DNA of 36,553 nt from PALSA-911 sp043742865 (GCA_043742865.1 JAYTXR010000053.1:1-36553); one strand, 5' to 3'. Numbered from the stretch's first letter, positions 16,253 to 24,064 are shown. Numbers and translations: made by a program. The notes: generated from the sequence alone by a model not told the origin.

Positions 16253-17433
16253 CGCGAAACCTCCAGAGTTTGGCCGAGAACCGCGGCGGCGCCATACAAC
16301 TCGGCCGCCGTTTCCGACAAAATGCGCCTGCGTAACGCCGTAGACACCTCGGCGAAGGCCGCATTCGGGTGGAACATGTCCCAGCCCGGATAGTTGCTGC
16401 CATACATGAGAATGCTTCCGGCATTGGAAATGCCAAGCCATTCTTCCTGGATGGCCGGATCCTCCGGACCTTCCAGGCGATGGGCGATGAAGCGGACGTG
16501 CTGCGCAATGTAGTCTGACGGCAGCCGGGTCATCCATGGCATGTCCCCGCGCATCGGGCGGTAATCCTTGTCGAGCCGCCAGATCAGCGGGGCCAACATG
16601 TCATATCCGCCATCCGCGAACACGATACGCAGCGAAGGCAAACGGTCCAGCACACCGCCGACCATCATGCTGGTCAAATGATTGATGAAGGTCAGCGGCT
16701 GATAGGCGGCGAATCCCAAATAGTGGCGCAGATAGCCGCCGGTGGTCGGTGCGAGCTCGACGCCGGTTTCGGCATCGGCATGGATCACGACCGGCAGACC
16801 ATGGTGGGCGGCGGCTTCCCAGACCGGCAGAAAACAGCGATTGCCGTAGAGCTGCATCGATTGCAACGGCACGCCGACCTGCACGAAGCTCCGATTGCCG
16901 GCCCATTTCTCGATCTCGGCGACCGCTGCTTGCGGGTTGCCGGGTGCCACACGGATGGTGCCGCGATAGCGACCCCCTGCATTATGCTGGGATAGCCAGG
17001 TATCCGCCAGCCAATCGTTGGTAGCGGAACAGATCGCCGCGAGCAGGTCGATATCCGGCAGCAATCCCAGGGTGAGCGGCAGCAGGATCGCCTGGCTAAT
17101 CCCGCACGTCTCGAATAAATGCCGTGAGACCAGGTCGGGATCCGAACCTGGCGGCCCACCCTCGCCATAAGATTCCCGCACGTAATCGCCAACCGGGTTC
17201 GGATAATAATAACGCTCCCCGCTCGGCAGGCGTCGATGCTGCCAGACCTTCGGCAGGTAGCGCTGCAATTCCCCGATCCGCGGCCGCGGGTGAACCGCAG
17301 CATCGATGACCGTCATTCCCGGAGGTGCGTGACCTGCGGCTGCCGCGTCGATCGATTTCTGCGCGAGTGTCACAGGGGCGAGGCCATGCAGCTCGGTCGA
17401 TACTTTGCCCGACTTGGTGGGGGCGCCGGTCAT
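16249..17433 (-). CDS. Amidohydrolase family 2 paralogue with a substituted catalytic Asp
   Basis: This 394-residue protein is a paralogue of the next gene, sharing GPPGSDPDL, the NDWLADTWL-type helix, NHLTSMM-GGVLDRLPSLR and the PSDYI-QHVRF block. The start region has VIDAAVHPRPRIG and there is a VVIHAD strand with His218. Its equivalent of the conserved SDYPHWD motif reads GSNYPGWD at about 345-352, so the catalytic Asp is Asn347 and the following His is Gly. It is likely inactive, altered in chemistry, or a partner subunit of the other amidohydrolase. Both ends overlap neighbours by 4 bp: ATGA with the Rieske gene upstream and with the paralogue downstream. Confidence 0.85.
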   Translation of the reverse strand: MTGAPTKSGKVSTELHGLAPVTLAQKSIDAAAAGHAPPGMTVIDAAVHPRPRIGELQRYLPKVWQHRRLPSGERYYYPNPVGDYVRESYGEGGPPGSDPDLVSRHLFETCGISQAILLPLTLGLLPDIDLLAAICSATNDWLADTWLSQHNAGGRYRGTIRVAPGNPQAAVAEIEKWAGNRSFVQVGVPLQSMQLYGNRCFLPVWEAAAHHGLPVVIHADAETGVELAPTTGGYLRHYLGFAAYQPLTFINHLTSMMVGGVLDRLPSLRIVFADGGYDMLAPLIWRLDKDYRPMRGDMPWMTRLPSDYIAQHVRFIAHRLEGPEDPAIQEEWLGISNAGSILMYGSNYPGWDMFHPNAAFAEVSTALRRRILSETAAELYGAAAVLGQTLEVSR

Positions 17434-17819
17434 GCGTTGTCCTGTGTGTTCGTGCCGGCTACGGCGTCCAACTCCACCATCACTTTACCCTCTTCGATAA
17501 CGGTCGGGAGGCTCATCAACCGGTAGGGCGGGTTTGTCAGCGTGACACCTTCCGGCAACAGGAATTCCCAGGCATGCCATGGGCATCGCAGGATCCGACC
17601 TTCATACGCGAGGTGACGCTCGAAGCCGTCCGTTGAAAGAATTGCCGAGCCCAAAAGACCTTCGCAAACCGGCGCTCCCGCATGCGGGCAATAGTTCCGA
17701 AAGGCAACGATGCGTCCGTCGAGGTGATAGATCCCGACACTCACCCGGTCGGCAACCATGCGAAGGATATGGCTCCCTTCCGGCAGCTCCTGCACGTCAC
17801 AGACCGCGTATTTGCTCAT
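17430..17819 (-). CDS. Rieske [2Fe-2S] ferredoxin
   Basis: A 129-residue soluble Rieske protein with both cluster motifs intact: CPHAGAPVC (Cys44, His46) and CPWHAWEF (Cys79, His82). There is no transmembrane anchor or catalytic alpha-subunit domain, so it is a ferredoxin-type electron carrier such as those of aromatic ring-hydroxylating dioxygenases. No oxygenase alpha subunit is present nearby. It is the first gene of an operon with two amidohydrolases and a cupin, and its stop overlaps the next start. No clear ribosome binding site precedes the ATG at 17819. Its electron partner is unknown and may be encoded elsewhere. Confidence 0.9.
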   Translation of the reverse strand: MSKYAVCDVQELPEGSHILRMVADRVSVGIYHLDGRIVAFRNYCPHAGAPVCEGLLGSAILSTDGFERHLAYEGRILRCPWHAWEFLLPEGVTLTNPPYRLMSLPTVIEEGKVMVELDAVAGTNTQDNA

Positions 17820-17885
17820 TGTCTTGGGGGAACTTTCGGGAAAGATCCAGGATCGGAAATCTCATTCGTAGTCGAGGACTATTTG

Positions 17886-17915
17886 ACCGTAGGCCCAGGC
17901 GTAAAAATTCGTCAA
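17886..17915 (-). promoter_or_regulatory. Candidate promoter for the Rieske/amidohydrolase operon
   Basis: On the minus strand TTGACG (17910-17915) and TACGGT (17886-17891) are spaced by 18 bp, about 67 bp upstream of the Rieske ATG. The -35 is close to consensus; the -10 is weak. The 109-bp gap separating this gene from the MFS gene supports an independent promoter. Confidence 0.33.
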
Positions 17916-17928
17916 CGCGCTACTTCAA

Positions 17929-19137
17929 TCACGCGGTGGCCAGCGCCGGCCGGCCTAACCGGATCGGCAGGTTGAACGCCGCGGCGACAAAACCGGCAAG
18001 TGCGGTGATGATAAACGCGATGTCGTAGGTGCCGGTCCAGGCGAACACCAGCCCGCCCATCATCGTGCCTAGGAAGCCGCCGATCTGATGGCTGATAAAA
18101 CACACGCCGAACAGAGCGCCGATGTCGCGTACGCCGAACAGGCTGGTCACCACGCCGCTGGTAAGCGGCACCGTGCCCATCCAGGTGGTGCCCATGACGA
18201 TGGCGAAGATGGCGACGGAAAGATCGGATTTCGGCAGCGCAAAAAACACCAGCGTGGTAATCGCGCGCAGAACATACAACCCGACCAGCACCAGATGCGG
18301 CGGCAGTCGCTGGCCCAGACGGCCGCAGGCATAGCTGCCGACGATATTGGACGCGCCGACCATGGTCAGCGCCCAGGCCCCGGTCGCGGCCGGCATGCCG
18401 CACAACGTCAGATAGCCCGGCAGGTGGATCGACAGGAACATCAGCTGAAAGCCACAGGTGAAGAACCCGAGCGAAACCAGCACGAAGGAACGGTCCGACA
18501 GCGCGGCGCGGATGGCGCGGGCGGAATTGCGCCGTTCAGGCGCGACCAGCGCGGCCCGGTCCAGCGGCCGTCCCAGCGGTACGGTCAGCAGCATCATCCC
18601 GGCCAGGATCAGAAACCCGAGCGACACCCCGCCCAACGCGATCGCCGCGGCGGCCAGCGGCGGGCACAGCATCATGCCGATCGACCCGCCGGTGGCAGCA
18701 AGCCCGGTGGCCGCGCCGCGCCGGTCGTCGGGGAAAGCCCGACTGACGCCCGCCAGTGACACCCCGAACGCGGTGCAGGACGCGCCAATGCCGGTCAGCA
18801 GACCGATGCCGAGCATCACCGGCCAGGTGCCGGGCAGCAAAGCCGGCAGCAGAAAGCCGCCAGCATAGATCAGCGCACCCACCGCCTGGATAACGCCCAC
18901 CCCAAAACGGTCCGCCCAGGCGCCGATCAGCGGCTGGGACGCGCCCCAGGCCAGGGCGTTCACCGCCACGGCCAGCGCCGTCAGCTCGATCGGCACGCCG
19001 ATCAGCGCCAGCGGGGCCAGGAACAGACCCAGCGAACTGCGGGTGCCGAGCGCCATCGACAGCGTGAACCCGCCGGCCAGCAGCGCCGCTTTCTGGCGCG
19101 CGGTGTTCGGGCCGCCGGCAATTTTCGATTTAGGCAT
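17929..19137 (-). CDS. MFS transporter
   Basis: The 402-residue inner-membrane protein has about twelve hydrophobic segments. The first half carries ALAWGASQPLIGAWADRFGVG, the MFS motif between helices 2 and 3 (G-x-x-x-D-R), and the GRPLDRAAL-RRNSARAIRAAL segment is the central cytoplasmic loop. The ATG at 19137 gives MPKSKIAGGPNTARQKAALL, a normal cytoplasmic lead into helix 1; the open frame to 19230 adds unrelated residues. The layout resembles the oxalate/formate- and monocarboxylate-type MFS clade, but the substrate is not determinable. It lies upstream of the Rieske operon on the same strand and may import or export a related compound. Confidence 0.88.
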   Translation of the reverse strand: MPKSKIAGGPNTARQKAALLAGGFTLSMALGTRSSLGLFLAPLALIGVPIELTALAVAVNALAWGASQPLIGAWADRFGVGVIQAVGALIYAGGFLLPALLPGTWPVMLGIGLLTGIGASCTAFGVSLAGVSRAFPDDRRGAATGLAATGGSIGMMLCPPLAAAAIALGGVSLGFLILAGMMLLTVPLGRPLDRAALVAPERRNSARAIRAALSDRSFVLVSLGFFTCGFQLMFLSIHLPGYLTLCGMPAATGAWALTMVGASNIVGSYACGRLGQRLPPHLVLVGLYVLRAITTLVFFALPKSDLSVAIFAIVMGTTWMGTVPLTSGVVTSLFGVRDIGALFGVCFISHQIGGFLGTMMGGLVFAWTGTYDIAFIITALAGFVAAAFNLPIRLGRPALATA

Positions 19138-19248
19138 GGGACCGGGACGCTCCAAAAGGCCGAAGCAAGGTTTGAAGGCAATGCCGGGCTTTGTCACGCC
19201 CTTGTTCCCGCGCGCATATCTCGTATGCACCGGATCAGCCGGTCAGGA

Positions 19249-19644
19249 TCAGGTGGGCAGCATCCGCCCAAGCGGGCGTCCCGCGAGGATATGGGCATGA
19301 TAATGCGGCACTTCCTGGCCGCTATGTTCGCCGGTGTTGGCGATCAGCCGATAGCCCGGCGCCTCCAGGCCTAACTCGCGTGCGACCTTGCCCAATGCCC
19401 GGGTGAACCCGGCGATTTCTTCCGCGCTGGCCAGTGCCGAGAAATCTGCGAACGAGCAATATTTGCCCTTCGGCACCACAAGCACATGCACCGGCGCCTG
19501 CGGGGCGATGTCGTGGAAGGCCAATGCCCACTGGTCCTCGAAAATCTTCCGGCAGGGGATCTCCCCGCGCAGGATTTTGGCGAACACATTGCTGTCGTCA
19601 TAGGGCGGCAATCCGTTGACCGGCATCGGGCTGTCCTCGCTCAC
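19249..19644 (-). CDS. HIT-family (histidine triad) nucleotide-binding protein
   Basis: A 131-residue HIT protein with the triad in VPHYHAHILAGRPLG (His114-x-His116-x-His118) and the N-terminal IFAKILRGEIP-like helix typical of Hint/HinT proteins. The family hydrolyses purine nucleoside phosphoramidates and related adenylated compounds in the cytoplasm. The start is taken as GTG at 19644, overlapping the hisE stop in GTGA; an in-frame ATG at 19626 would shorten it by six residues and is also acceptable. It is the last gene of the histidine operon, a position often seen in alphaproteobacteria. Confidence 0.9.
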   Translation of the reverse strand: MSEDSPMPVNGLPPYDDSNVFAKILRGEIPCRKIFEDQWALAFHDIAPQAPVHVLVVPKGKYCSFADFSALASAEEIAGFTRALGKVARELGLEAPGYRLIANTGEHSGQEVPHYHAHILAGRPLGRMLPT

Positions 19645-20225
19645 GGTATTTTGGAAGTCGTCGGCCGTAACGCGACCGGCAGCGCACGCGCGGCTTTTTC
19701 GGCGATGCCGCTGACCCCCTCGCGCCGACGCAATTCGGCCCAGACATCCTCCGGCGAGATATCGGCCGCCACCCAGAGCACCAACAGGTGATACAGCACG
19801 TCCGCGCTTTCGCCGATCAAGGCCTCGCGGTTGCCGGCGACCGCCTCGATCACGGCTTCCACCGCTTCCTCGCCGAATTTCTGCGCCACCTTGGCGATGC
19901 CGCGCGAGAGCAGTCGGGCGGAGTGGCTGGTCGCTGGACTCGCCTCGCGCCGGCTGAGCACGACCGACCAGAGCCGGTCGATCACCGAGGGATCGGACGG
20001 CAGCATTGCCCCGAGCAAATGTCGCTTGCCGCCCGCCTTGGCGATTTTCTTTCGGATCTTCGGCAGCTTGGCCTTCACCAGCTTAGCCTTCACCAGCTTA
20101 GCCTTCACCAGCTTAGCCTTCACTGGCTTCGGGGGCGCCGCCGCGGATTTTTTCACCGATGCCGGCGGCATAGCGGTTTTCTTGGAGCGGCCTTCTGGCA
20201 GCTTCTTCTTGATCGACTTGGCCAT
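19641..20225 (-). CDS. hisE: Phosphoribosyl-ATP pyrophosphatase with a Lys/Ala-rich N-terminal extension
   Basis: The C-terminal 120 residues are HisE, which hydrolyses phosphoribosyl-ATP to PR-AMP and pyrophosphate, step two of histidine biosynthesis. The MazG-like all-alpha core shows KVAQKFGEEAVEAVIEAV and ADVLYHLLVLW, the Glu/Asp metal-binding helices. From the ATG at 20225 the protein has 194 residues against about 105-120 usually. The extra 73 residues are very basic (MAKSIKKKLPEGRSKK, then PVKAKL and three more VKAKL units) and look disordered, like histone-H1 or HU tails. An internal ATG at 20006 (MLPSDPS) would give a normal HisE. The upstream AGGACA and the 10-bp gap to hisF favour the long form, but it is not proven. 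Confidence 0.88.
   Translation of the reverse strand: MAKSIKKKLPEGRSKKTAMPPASVKKSAAAPPKPVKAKLVKAKLVKAKLVKAKLPKIRKKIAKAGGKRHLLGAMLPSDPSVIDRLWSVVLSRREASPATSHSARLLSRGIAKVAQKFGEEAVEAVIEAVAGNREALIGESADVLYHLLVLWVAADISPEDVWAELRRREGVSGIAEKAARALPVALRPTTSKIP
20071..20130. repeat. 15-bp tandem repeat inside hisE
   Basis: GCCTTCACCAGCTTA occurs perfectly at 20071-20085, 20086-20100 and 20101-20115, and a diverged fourth copy (GCCTTCACTGGCTTC) at 20116-20130. Read on the coding strand it gives VKAKL units in frame. The identical DNA copies indicate recent slippage, so copy number may vary between strains. Confidence 0.9.
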
Positions 20226-20235
20226 TTATCTTGTC

Positions 20236-21006
20236 CTAGGCAGCCTGGCGCGGCAGGCGCACCGGTAATCCCGCATCGTTCAGGGCGGCTTTCACCTCGG
20301 CGATGGTGAACGTGCCGAAGTGGAAAACGCTGGCGGCCAGCAGGCCGGTGGCGCCGGCCTGGGCGCCTTCAACGAAATGTTGCAAGCTCCCCACGCCGCC
20401 GGACGCGATCACCGGCACCCGCACCGCCTTGCAGACCCTGGACAGCAGATCGAGGTCGAAGCCCAGTCCGGTGCCGTCGCGGTCCATGCTGGTCAACAGG
20501 ATTTCGCCGGCGCCATGTTCCGCGGCCTGGCGGCACCATCGCACCGCGTCGATGCCGGTGTCGCGCCGGCCGCCATGGGTGAAGATACTCCAACGATCGG
20601 GACCGGTCCGCTTGGCGTCGGCGGCCACGACCACACATTGGCTGCCAAATTTCCGCGCCGCCTCGCGGATCAGCTCCGGGCGGGCGATGGCGGCCGAATT
20701 GATGCTGCATTTATCGGCGCCGGCCAACAGCAGGCGGCGCATGTCCTCCACCGCGCGAATGCCGCCGCCGACCGTCAGCGGCAGGAAAACGCGCGCGGCG
20801 GTGCGCGACACCACATCCAGGATCGTGTCGCGGTTCTCGTGACTGGCGGTGATGTCGAGGAAGGTGAGCTCGTCCGCGCCGGCGGCGTCATAAATAGCAG
20901 CCTGCTCCACCGGGTCGCCGGCGTCGCGCAGCGACACAAAGTTCACGCCTTTGACCACCCGCCCGTCCTTGACGTCCAGGCAGGGAATGACCCGTAATTT
21001 CAACAT
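20236..21006 (-). CDS. hisF: Imidazole glycerol phosphate synthase, cyclase subunit
   Basis: The 256-residue (beta/alpha)8 barrel begins MLKLRVIPCLDVKDGRVVKG, with catalytic Asp11 in the first strand; the second catalytic Asp is in VVVAADAKRTG. Phosphate-binding loops appear as LTVGGGIR and VIASGGVGS. HisF uses ammonia channelled from HisH to turn PRFAR into IGP and AICAR. It is 10 bp upstream of hisE and 14 bp downstream of hisA, and both its partner hisH and hisA are in the same operon. Length and motifs are normal. Confidence 0.97.
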   Translation of the reverse strand: MLKLRVIPCLDVKDGRVVKGVNFVSLRDAGDPVEQAAIYDAAGADELTFLDITASHENRDTILDVVSRTAARVFLPLTVGGGIRAVEDMRRLLLAGADKCSINSAAIARPELIREAARKFGSQCVVVAADAKRTGPDRWSIFTHGGRRDTGIDAVRWCRQAAEHGAGEILLTSMDRDGTGLGFDLDLLSRVCKAVRVPVIASGGVGSLQHFVEGAQAGATGLLAASVFHFGTFTIAEVKAALNDAGLPVRLPRQAA

Positions 21007-21020
21007 CCCCCAGCGTCCAT

Positions 21021-21776
21021 TCAGCTGGATAGCAATGCCAGCGCGGCGGCCGGATCGACCCGTCCGTCATACAGCGCCCGTCCGACAATGACGCCCTCGA
21101 TCGCGCCGTCGCCGGCGCCGTCCTCGCCGCGGGCCAGCCGTTTCAGCGCCGCCAGATCCTCCAGGCTGCCGACGCCGCCCGACGCGATCACCGGCGTAGT
21201 CAGCTGAAACGCGAGATCCATCGTCTGTTCCAGGTTCAGCCCGCCCAGCATGCCGTCGCGGGAGATGTCGGTATAGATGATCGCCGCCGCACCGGCATCC
21301 TCATAGCGCAGCGCCAGATCGAGCGCGCGGATCTCAGAGGTTTCCGCCCAGCCCTCGGTGGCGACGAAGCCGTCGCGCGCGTCGATGCCGAGTGCCACGC
21401 GGCCGGGGAAGGCGCGGCAGGCCTGGCGCACCAAAGGCGGGTTCTTCACCGCGGCACTACCCAGGATCACCCGGCGCACGCCGGCGGCCAGCCAGGCCTC
21501 GATCCCCGCCATGTCGCGGATGCCGCCGCCGAGCTGGACCGGGATCTGCACGGTTTTGAGTATTTGCGCCACCGCATCCCGGTTCACCGCGCGCCCGGCA
21601 AAGGCGCCGTTCAGGTCCACCACATGCAGCCATTGGCAGCCAGAATCCTGCCAGGCCTTCGCCTGTGCGCCGGGGTCATGCGAGTAGACCGTCGCCTGGT
21701 CCATCTCGCCGCGCTTGAGCCGGACGCACTGGCCATCCTTCAGGTCGATCGCCGGATATAGCGTAAGGCCGGTCAC
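21021..21776 (-). CDS. hisA: ProFAR isomerase (phosphoribosylformimino-AICAR isomerase)
   Basis: A 251-residue (beta/alpha)8 barrel homologous to HisF, with LTLYPAIDLKDGQCVRLKRG (catalytic Asp11), VQLGGGIRDM and the second half YTDISRDGMLGG, with the second catalytic Asp, then VIASGGVGS. It isomerises ProFAR to PRFAR, the substrate of HisH/HisF. The start is GTG at 21776, overlapping the GNAT stop in GTGA. Sequence and length are typical. Confidence 0.97.
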   Translation of the reverse strand: MTGLTLYPAIDLKDGQCVRLKRGEMDQATVYSHDPGAQAKAWQDSGCQWLHVVDLNGAFAGRAVNRDAVAQILKTVQIPVQLGGGIRDMAGIEAWLAAGVRRVILGSAAVKNPPLVRQACRAFPGRVALGIDARDGFVATEGWAETSEIRALDLALRYEDAGAAAIIYTDISRDGMLGGLNLEQTMDLAFQLTTPVIASGGVGSLEDLAALKRLARGEDGAGDGAIEGVIVGRALYDGRVDPAAALALLSS

Positions 21777-22393
21777 CGAGCTTTATTCCTGCCCTGAGGA
21801 GATTTTTCGGTCTCCGGCTGCTCGGCCGCCGCATCGTCGACGGATTTTAGCAGTTTATAGAAAAAATGCCCCCCGATGGTCTGGCCGCGGACGCGGGCAT
21901 ACACCGGATGCGAGCCCCATTGGACATAGCCGAGCGATTGATACAGGTGGATCGCCGCCTCCTGGGTTGCCCGCACGTCCAGATTGAGGATGAAATAGCC
22001 GCGCGCCCGCGCCCCCTCCTCCACCCGCTGCGTCAATAGCCGGGCCAGGCCGTGGCTGCGGGCATAGGGGGCGATGAACGAATGCATCAGCGTGGCGGAA
22101 AAAGCCTGCGCCTCGTTGTTGCGCGGCGGCCGGACCATCTGGGCCGACCCGACCGGCAGACCATTCAGCCGGGCGATGAACAACTCACGCTCCGGCACCA
22201 GCAGCACGCCACGAAAATAGCGCTCCAGCGCCTGCCGACCCGGGGGATTGACCCAGCCGAAGCCGCCGCCCTCGATGATCGCCGCATCCGCTGCTTCGCA
22301 TAGTGCCGCCAGATCGTCATCGCTGAGCTCCGTCACTCGCTCCACGTTCAGTTCGGGCGGGGGTTCCTGTTTCTCGGATCTGAGGCTGCTCAT
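21773..22393 (-). CDS. GNAT-family N-acetyltransferase embedded in the his operon
   Basis: The 206-residue protein has a GNAT fold: ELFIARLNGLPVGSAQMV (beta-strands 2-4), FIAPYARSHGLARLLTQRVEE, where the R-x-x-G-L-A loop contacts acetyl-CoA, and LDVRATQEAAIHLYQSLGYV, the classic motif B. Upstream are about 40 residues and a disordered, charged C-terminal tail. It acetylates a small molecule or protein of unknown identity. Its ATG overlaps the hisH stop and its stop overlaps the hisA start, so it is translated as part of the histidine operon, although no histidine-pathway step needs an acetyltransferase. Confidence 0.88.
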   Translation of the reverse strand: MSSLRSEKQEPPPELNVERVTELSDDDLAALCEAADAAIIEGGGFGWVNPPGRQALERYFRGVLLVPERELFIARLNGLPVGSAQMVRPPRNNEAQAFSATLMHSFIAPYARSHGLARLLTQRVEEGARARGYFILNLDVRATQEAAIHLYQSLGYVQWGSHPVYARVRGQTIGGHFFYKLLKSVDDAAAEQPETEKSPQGRNKAR

Positions 22394-23025
22394 GGCGACC
22401 AGCGGAGAAAATTCATCAAGATGCGGATACCGACCTCCTGGCTTTTTTCGACGTGGAACTGGGTGCCCGCCCGGTTGCCGCTGGCGACCATGGCGACGAC
22501 CGGACCGCCGTAATCGGTGGTGGCGACGATCTCCGCCGCCGAGCCGCCCGCCAGCGCATAGCCATGGACGAAATAGGCGTGATCGCCCGGTGAAAGACCG
22601 TCCAGCAGCGGGTGCGCGCCGGGGATGAAATCGAGCCCGTTCCAGCCCATTTGCGGCAACCGCAGTCCGGGCGGGTCCATCGCCGCGATCTGGCCGTCGA
22701 TCCAGCCGAAGCCAGGGGTGATTTCATGCTCCAGACCGCGCTGGGCCATTAGCTGCATACCCACGCAGATGCCCAGGAATGGGGTGCCTGTACTTGTGGC
22801 GGCCTCGATCGCCGCATGCATGCCGGACACCGCGTCCAGGCCGCGAGCGCAATCGGCGAACGCGCCCTGGCCGGGCAGCACGATCCGGTCGGCGCGCGCC
22901 ACAAAATCGGGGTCCGCGGTGACCGACACAATGCTGGTCAATTCAAGGCGCTCGGCGGCCAGAGCGAGGGCACGCGAAGCGGAGGCCAGGTTGCCGCTGC
23001 CGTAATCGACGACCGCAATCCGCAT
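22390..23025 (-). CDS. hisH: Imidazole glycerol phosphate synthase, glutaminase subunit
   Basis: A class-I glutamine amidotransferase of 211 residues beginning MRIAVVDYGSGNLASASRAL. The catalytic triad is Cys87 in FLGICVGMQLM, with His191 and Glu193 in GTQFHVEKSQE. Most relatives have QFHPEKS; Val replaces Pro here without affecting the triad. It supplies ammonia to HisF. The ATG at 23025 shares a base with the stop of the upstream DUF2628 gene (TGATG), while the open frame to 23163 is only a shadow. It is coupled to the GNAT gene by ATGA. Confidence 0.96.
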   Translation of the reverse strand: MRIAVVDYGSGNLASASRALALAAERLELTSIVSVTADPDFVARADRIVLPGQGAFADCARGLDAVSGMHAAIEAATSTGTPFLGICVGMQLMAQRGLEHEITPGFGWIDGQIAAMDPPGLRLPQMGWNGLDFIPGAHPLLDGLSPGDHAYFVHGYALAGGSAAEIVATTDYGGPVVAMVASGNRAGTQFHVEKSQEVGIRILMNFLRWSP

Positions 23026-23411
23026 CACCCCAGCCCGCCCGCGAGCAGGCCGGCAAGCTCGGGCCGGCCAGCCAGCAGGCGAGTCAGCGCGCCGTCGGCA
23101 TCGCGCGCCGCGACGACATGCATCAGCAGAAAGCCCCGACGTTCCAGCGAAAACCGGAGACAATCATTGCCGGAAAATCCCACCAACAGGGCGATGGCGA
23201 GGAACAGGAACGGTTGTGTGTTTTCGGGTGCCAGCGCGCCGGCGATGATTGTCGCGGCGATGACCAGCCCCGCCGGTATCCAGGCGCGGTGCGCCAGCAA
23301 CCAGACCGGGCCGAACAGGCAGGCGGCCCAGGAGAACCCCTCGCGCACCAGCACCGGCGGGGTTGGCGTCGCCGAATGTTCCGCCCGCAGGTGAACGGTC
23401 CAATACTTCAC
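23025..23411 (-). CDS. DUF2628 domain protein, small membrane protein in the his operon
   Basis: This 128-residue protein starts KYWTVHLR and continues VLVREGFSWAACLFGPVWLLAHRAW, the hallmark of DUF2628, then has two or three hydrophobic helices. The function of the family is unknown. The start is GTG at 23411, overlapping the hisB stop in GTGA, and its stop shares a base with the hisH start. Insertion of DUF2628 between hisB and hisH is a recurrent alphaproteobacterial arrangement, which I recall from general knowledge and cannot verify here. Confidence 0.88.
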   Translation of the reverse strand: MKYWTVHLRAEHSATPTPPVLVREGFSWAACLFGPVWLLAHRAWIPAGLVIAATIIAGALAPENTQPFLFLAIALLVGFSGNDCLRFSLERRGFLLMHVVAARDADGALTRLLAGRPELAGLLAGGLG

Positions 23412-23998
23412 AGCGATCCTTTGGTGGAAGGGATCGCGTCGCCGGCGCGTGGATCGGGTTCCGCGGCCAGGCGCAGCGCCCGGGCGGCGGATTTGAAGCA
23501 GGCTTCAGCAACATGATGCGCATTGTGGCCGGCGCGGCGAGTGATATGCAGAGTCAACATTGCGTTGGTGGCGAAGGCGCGAAAAAATTCCTCGAACAAT
23601 TCGGTGTCCATCTCGCCGATCTTCGGCCGCTCGAAACGGGCGTCCCAAACCAGCATCCCGCGTCCGGAGATGTCCACCGCCGCTTCCGCCAGCGCCTCGT
23701 CCATCGGCACCAGCGCCTGACCGAACCGGCGAATGCCGCGTTTTTCCCCTAAAGCCTGCGCGAATGCCCGGCCGAGCACGATGCCGACATCCTCGGTCGT
23801 GTGGTGAAAATCGATATGCAGGTCGCCCTTGGCGCGGATGGTCAGGTCGAACATCCCATGCCGGGCCAGAGCGGTCAGCATATGGTCGAGAAAGCCGATC
23901 CCCGTCGAGATATCGGCCTTTCCGGTGCCGTCCAGGCACAGGGTCAGGGCGATATCGGTCTCGGACGTAGTGCGGGCGAGTTCTGCGGTGCGCGGCAT
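23408..23998 (-). CDS. hisB: Imidazoleglycerol-phosphate dehydratase
   Basis: A monofunctional 196-residue HisB. The paired Mn-binding motifs are present: GFLDHMLTALARHG and DFHHTTEDVGIVLG in the first half and HHVAEACFKSAARALR near the C terminus. It dehydrates imidazoleglycerol phosphate to imidazoleacetol phosphate, step seven of the pathway. It is the first gene of the operon, with a GGAG-type ribosome binding site and a 66-bp upstream gap. No histidine-leader peptide or attenuator is visible in that gap. Confidence 0.97.
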   Translation of the reverse strand: MPRTAELARTTSETDIALTLCLDGTGKADISTGIGFLDHMLTALARHGMFDLTIRAKGDLHIDFHHTTEDVGIVLGRAFAQALGEKRGIRRFGQALVPMDEALAEAAVDISGRGMLVWDARFERPKIGEMDTELFEEFFRAFATNAMLTLHITRRAGHNAHHVAEACFKSAARALRLAAEPDPRAGDAIPSTKGSL

Positions 23999-24064
23999 GG
24001 TTTGGCTCTACTCCGACCGCAGCGGCGGGTCCAGCACGCCGGCCCCCAATCCTCGGCGCCTAGA

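Noticed and set aside
16253..16537. N-terminal extension of the first amidohydrolase
   Set aside because: The extra 95 codons overlap the paralogue's coding sequence in another frame; the ATG at 16252 overlapping the upstream stop is far better placed.
23999..24064. Histidine leader peptide/attenuator before hisB
   Set aside because: The 66-bp gap has no run of His codons and no antiterminator-terminator pair.
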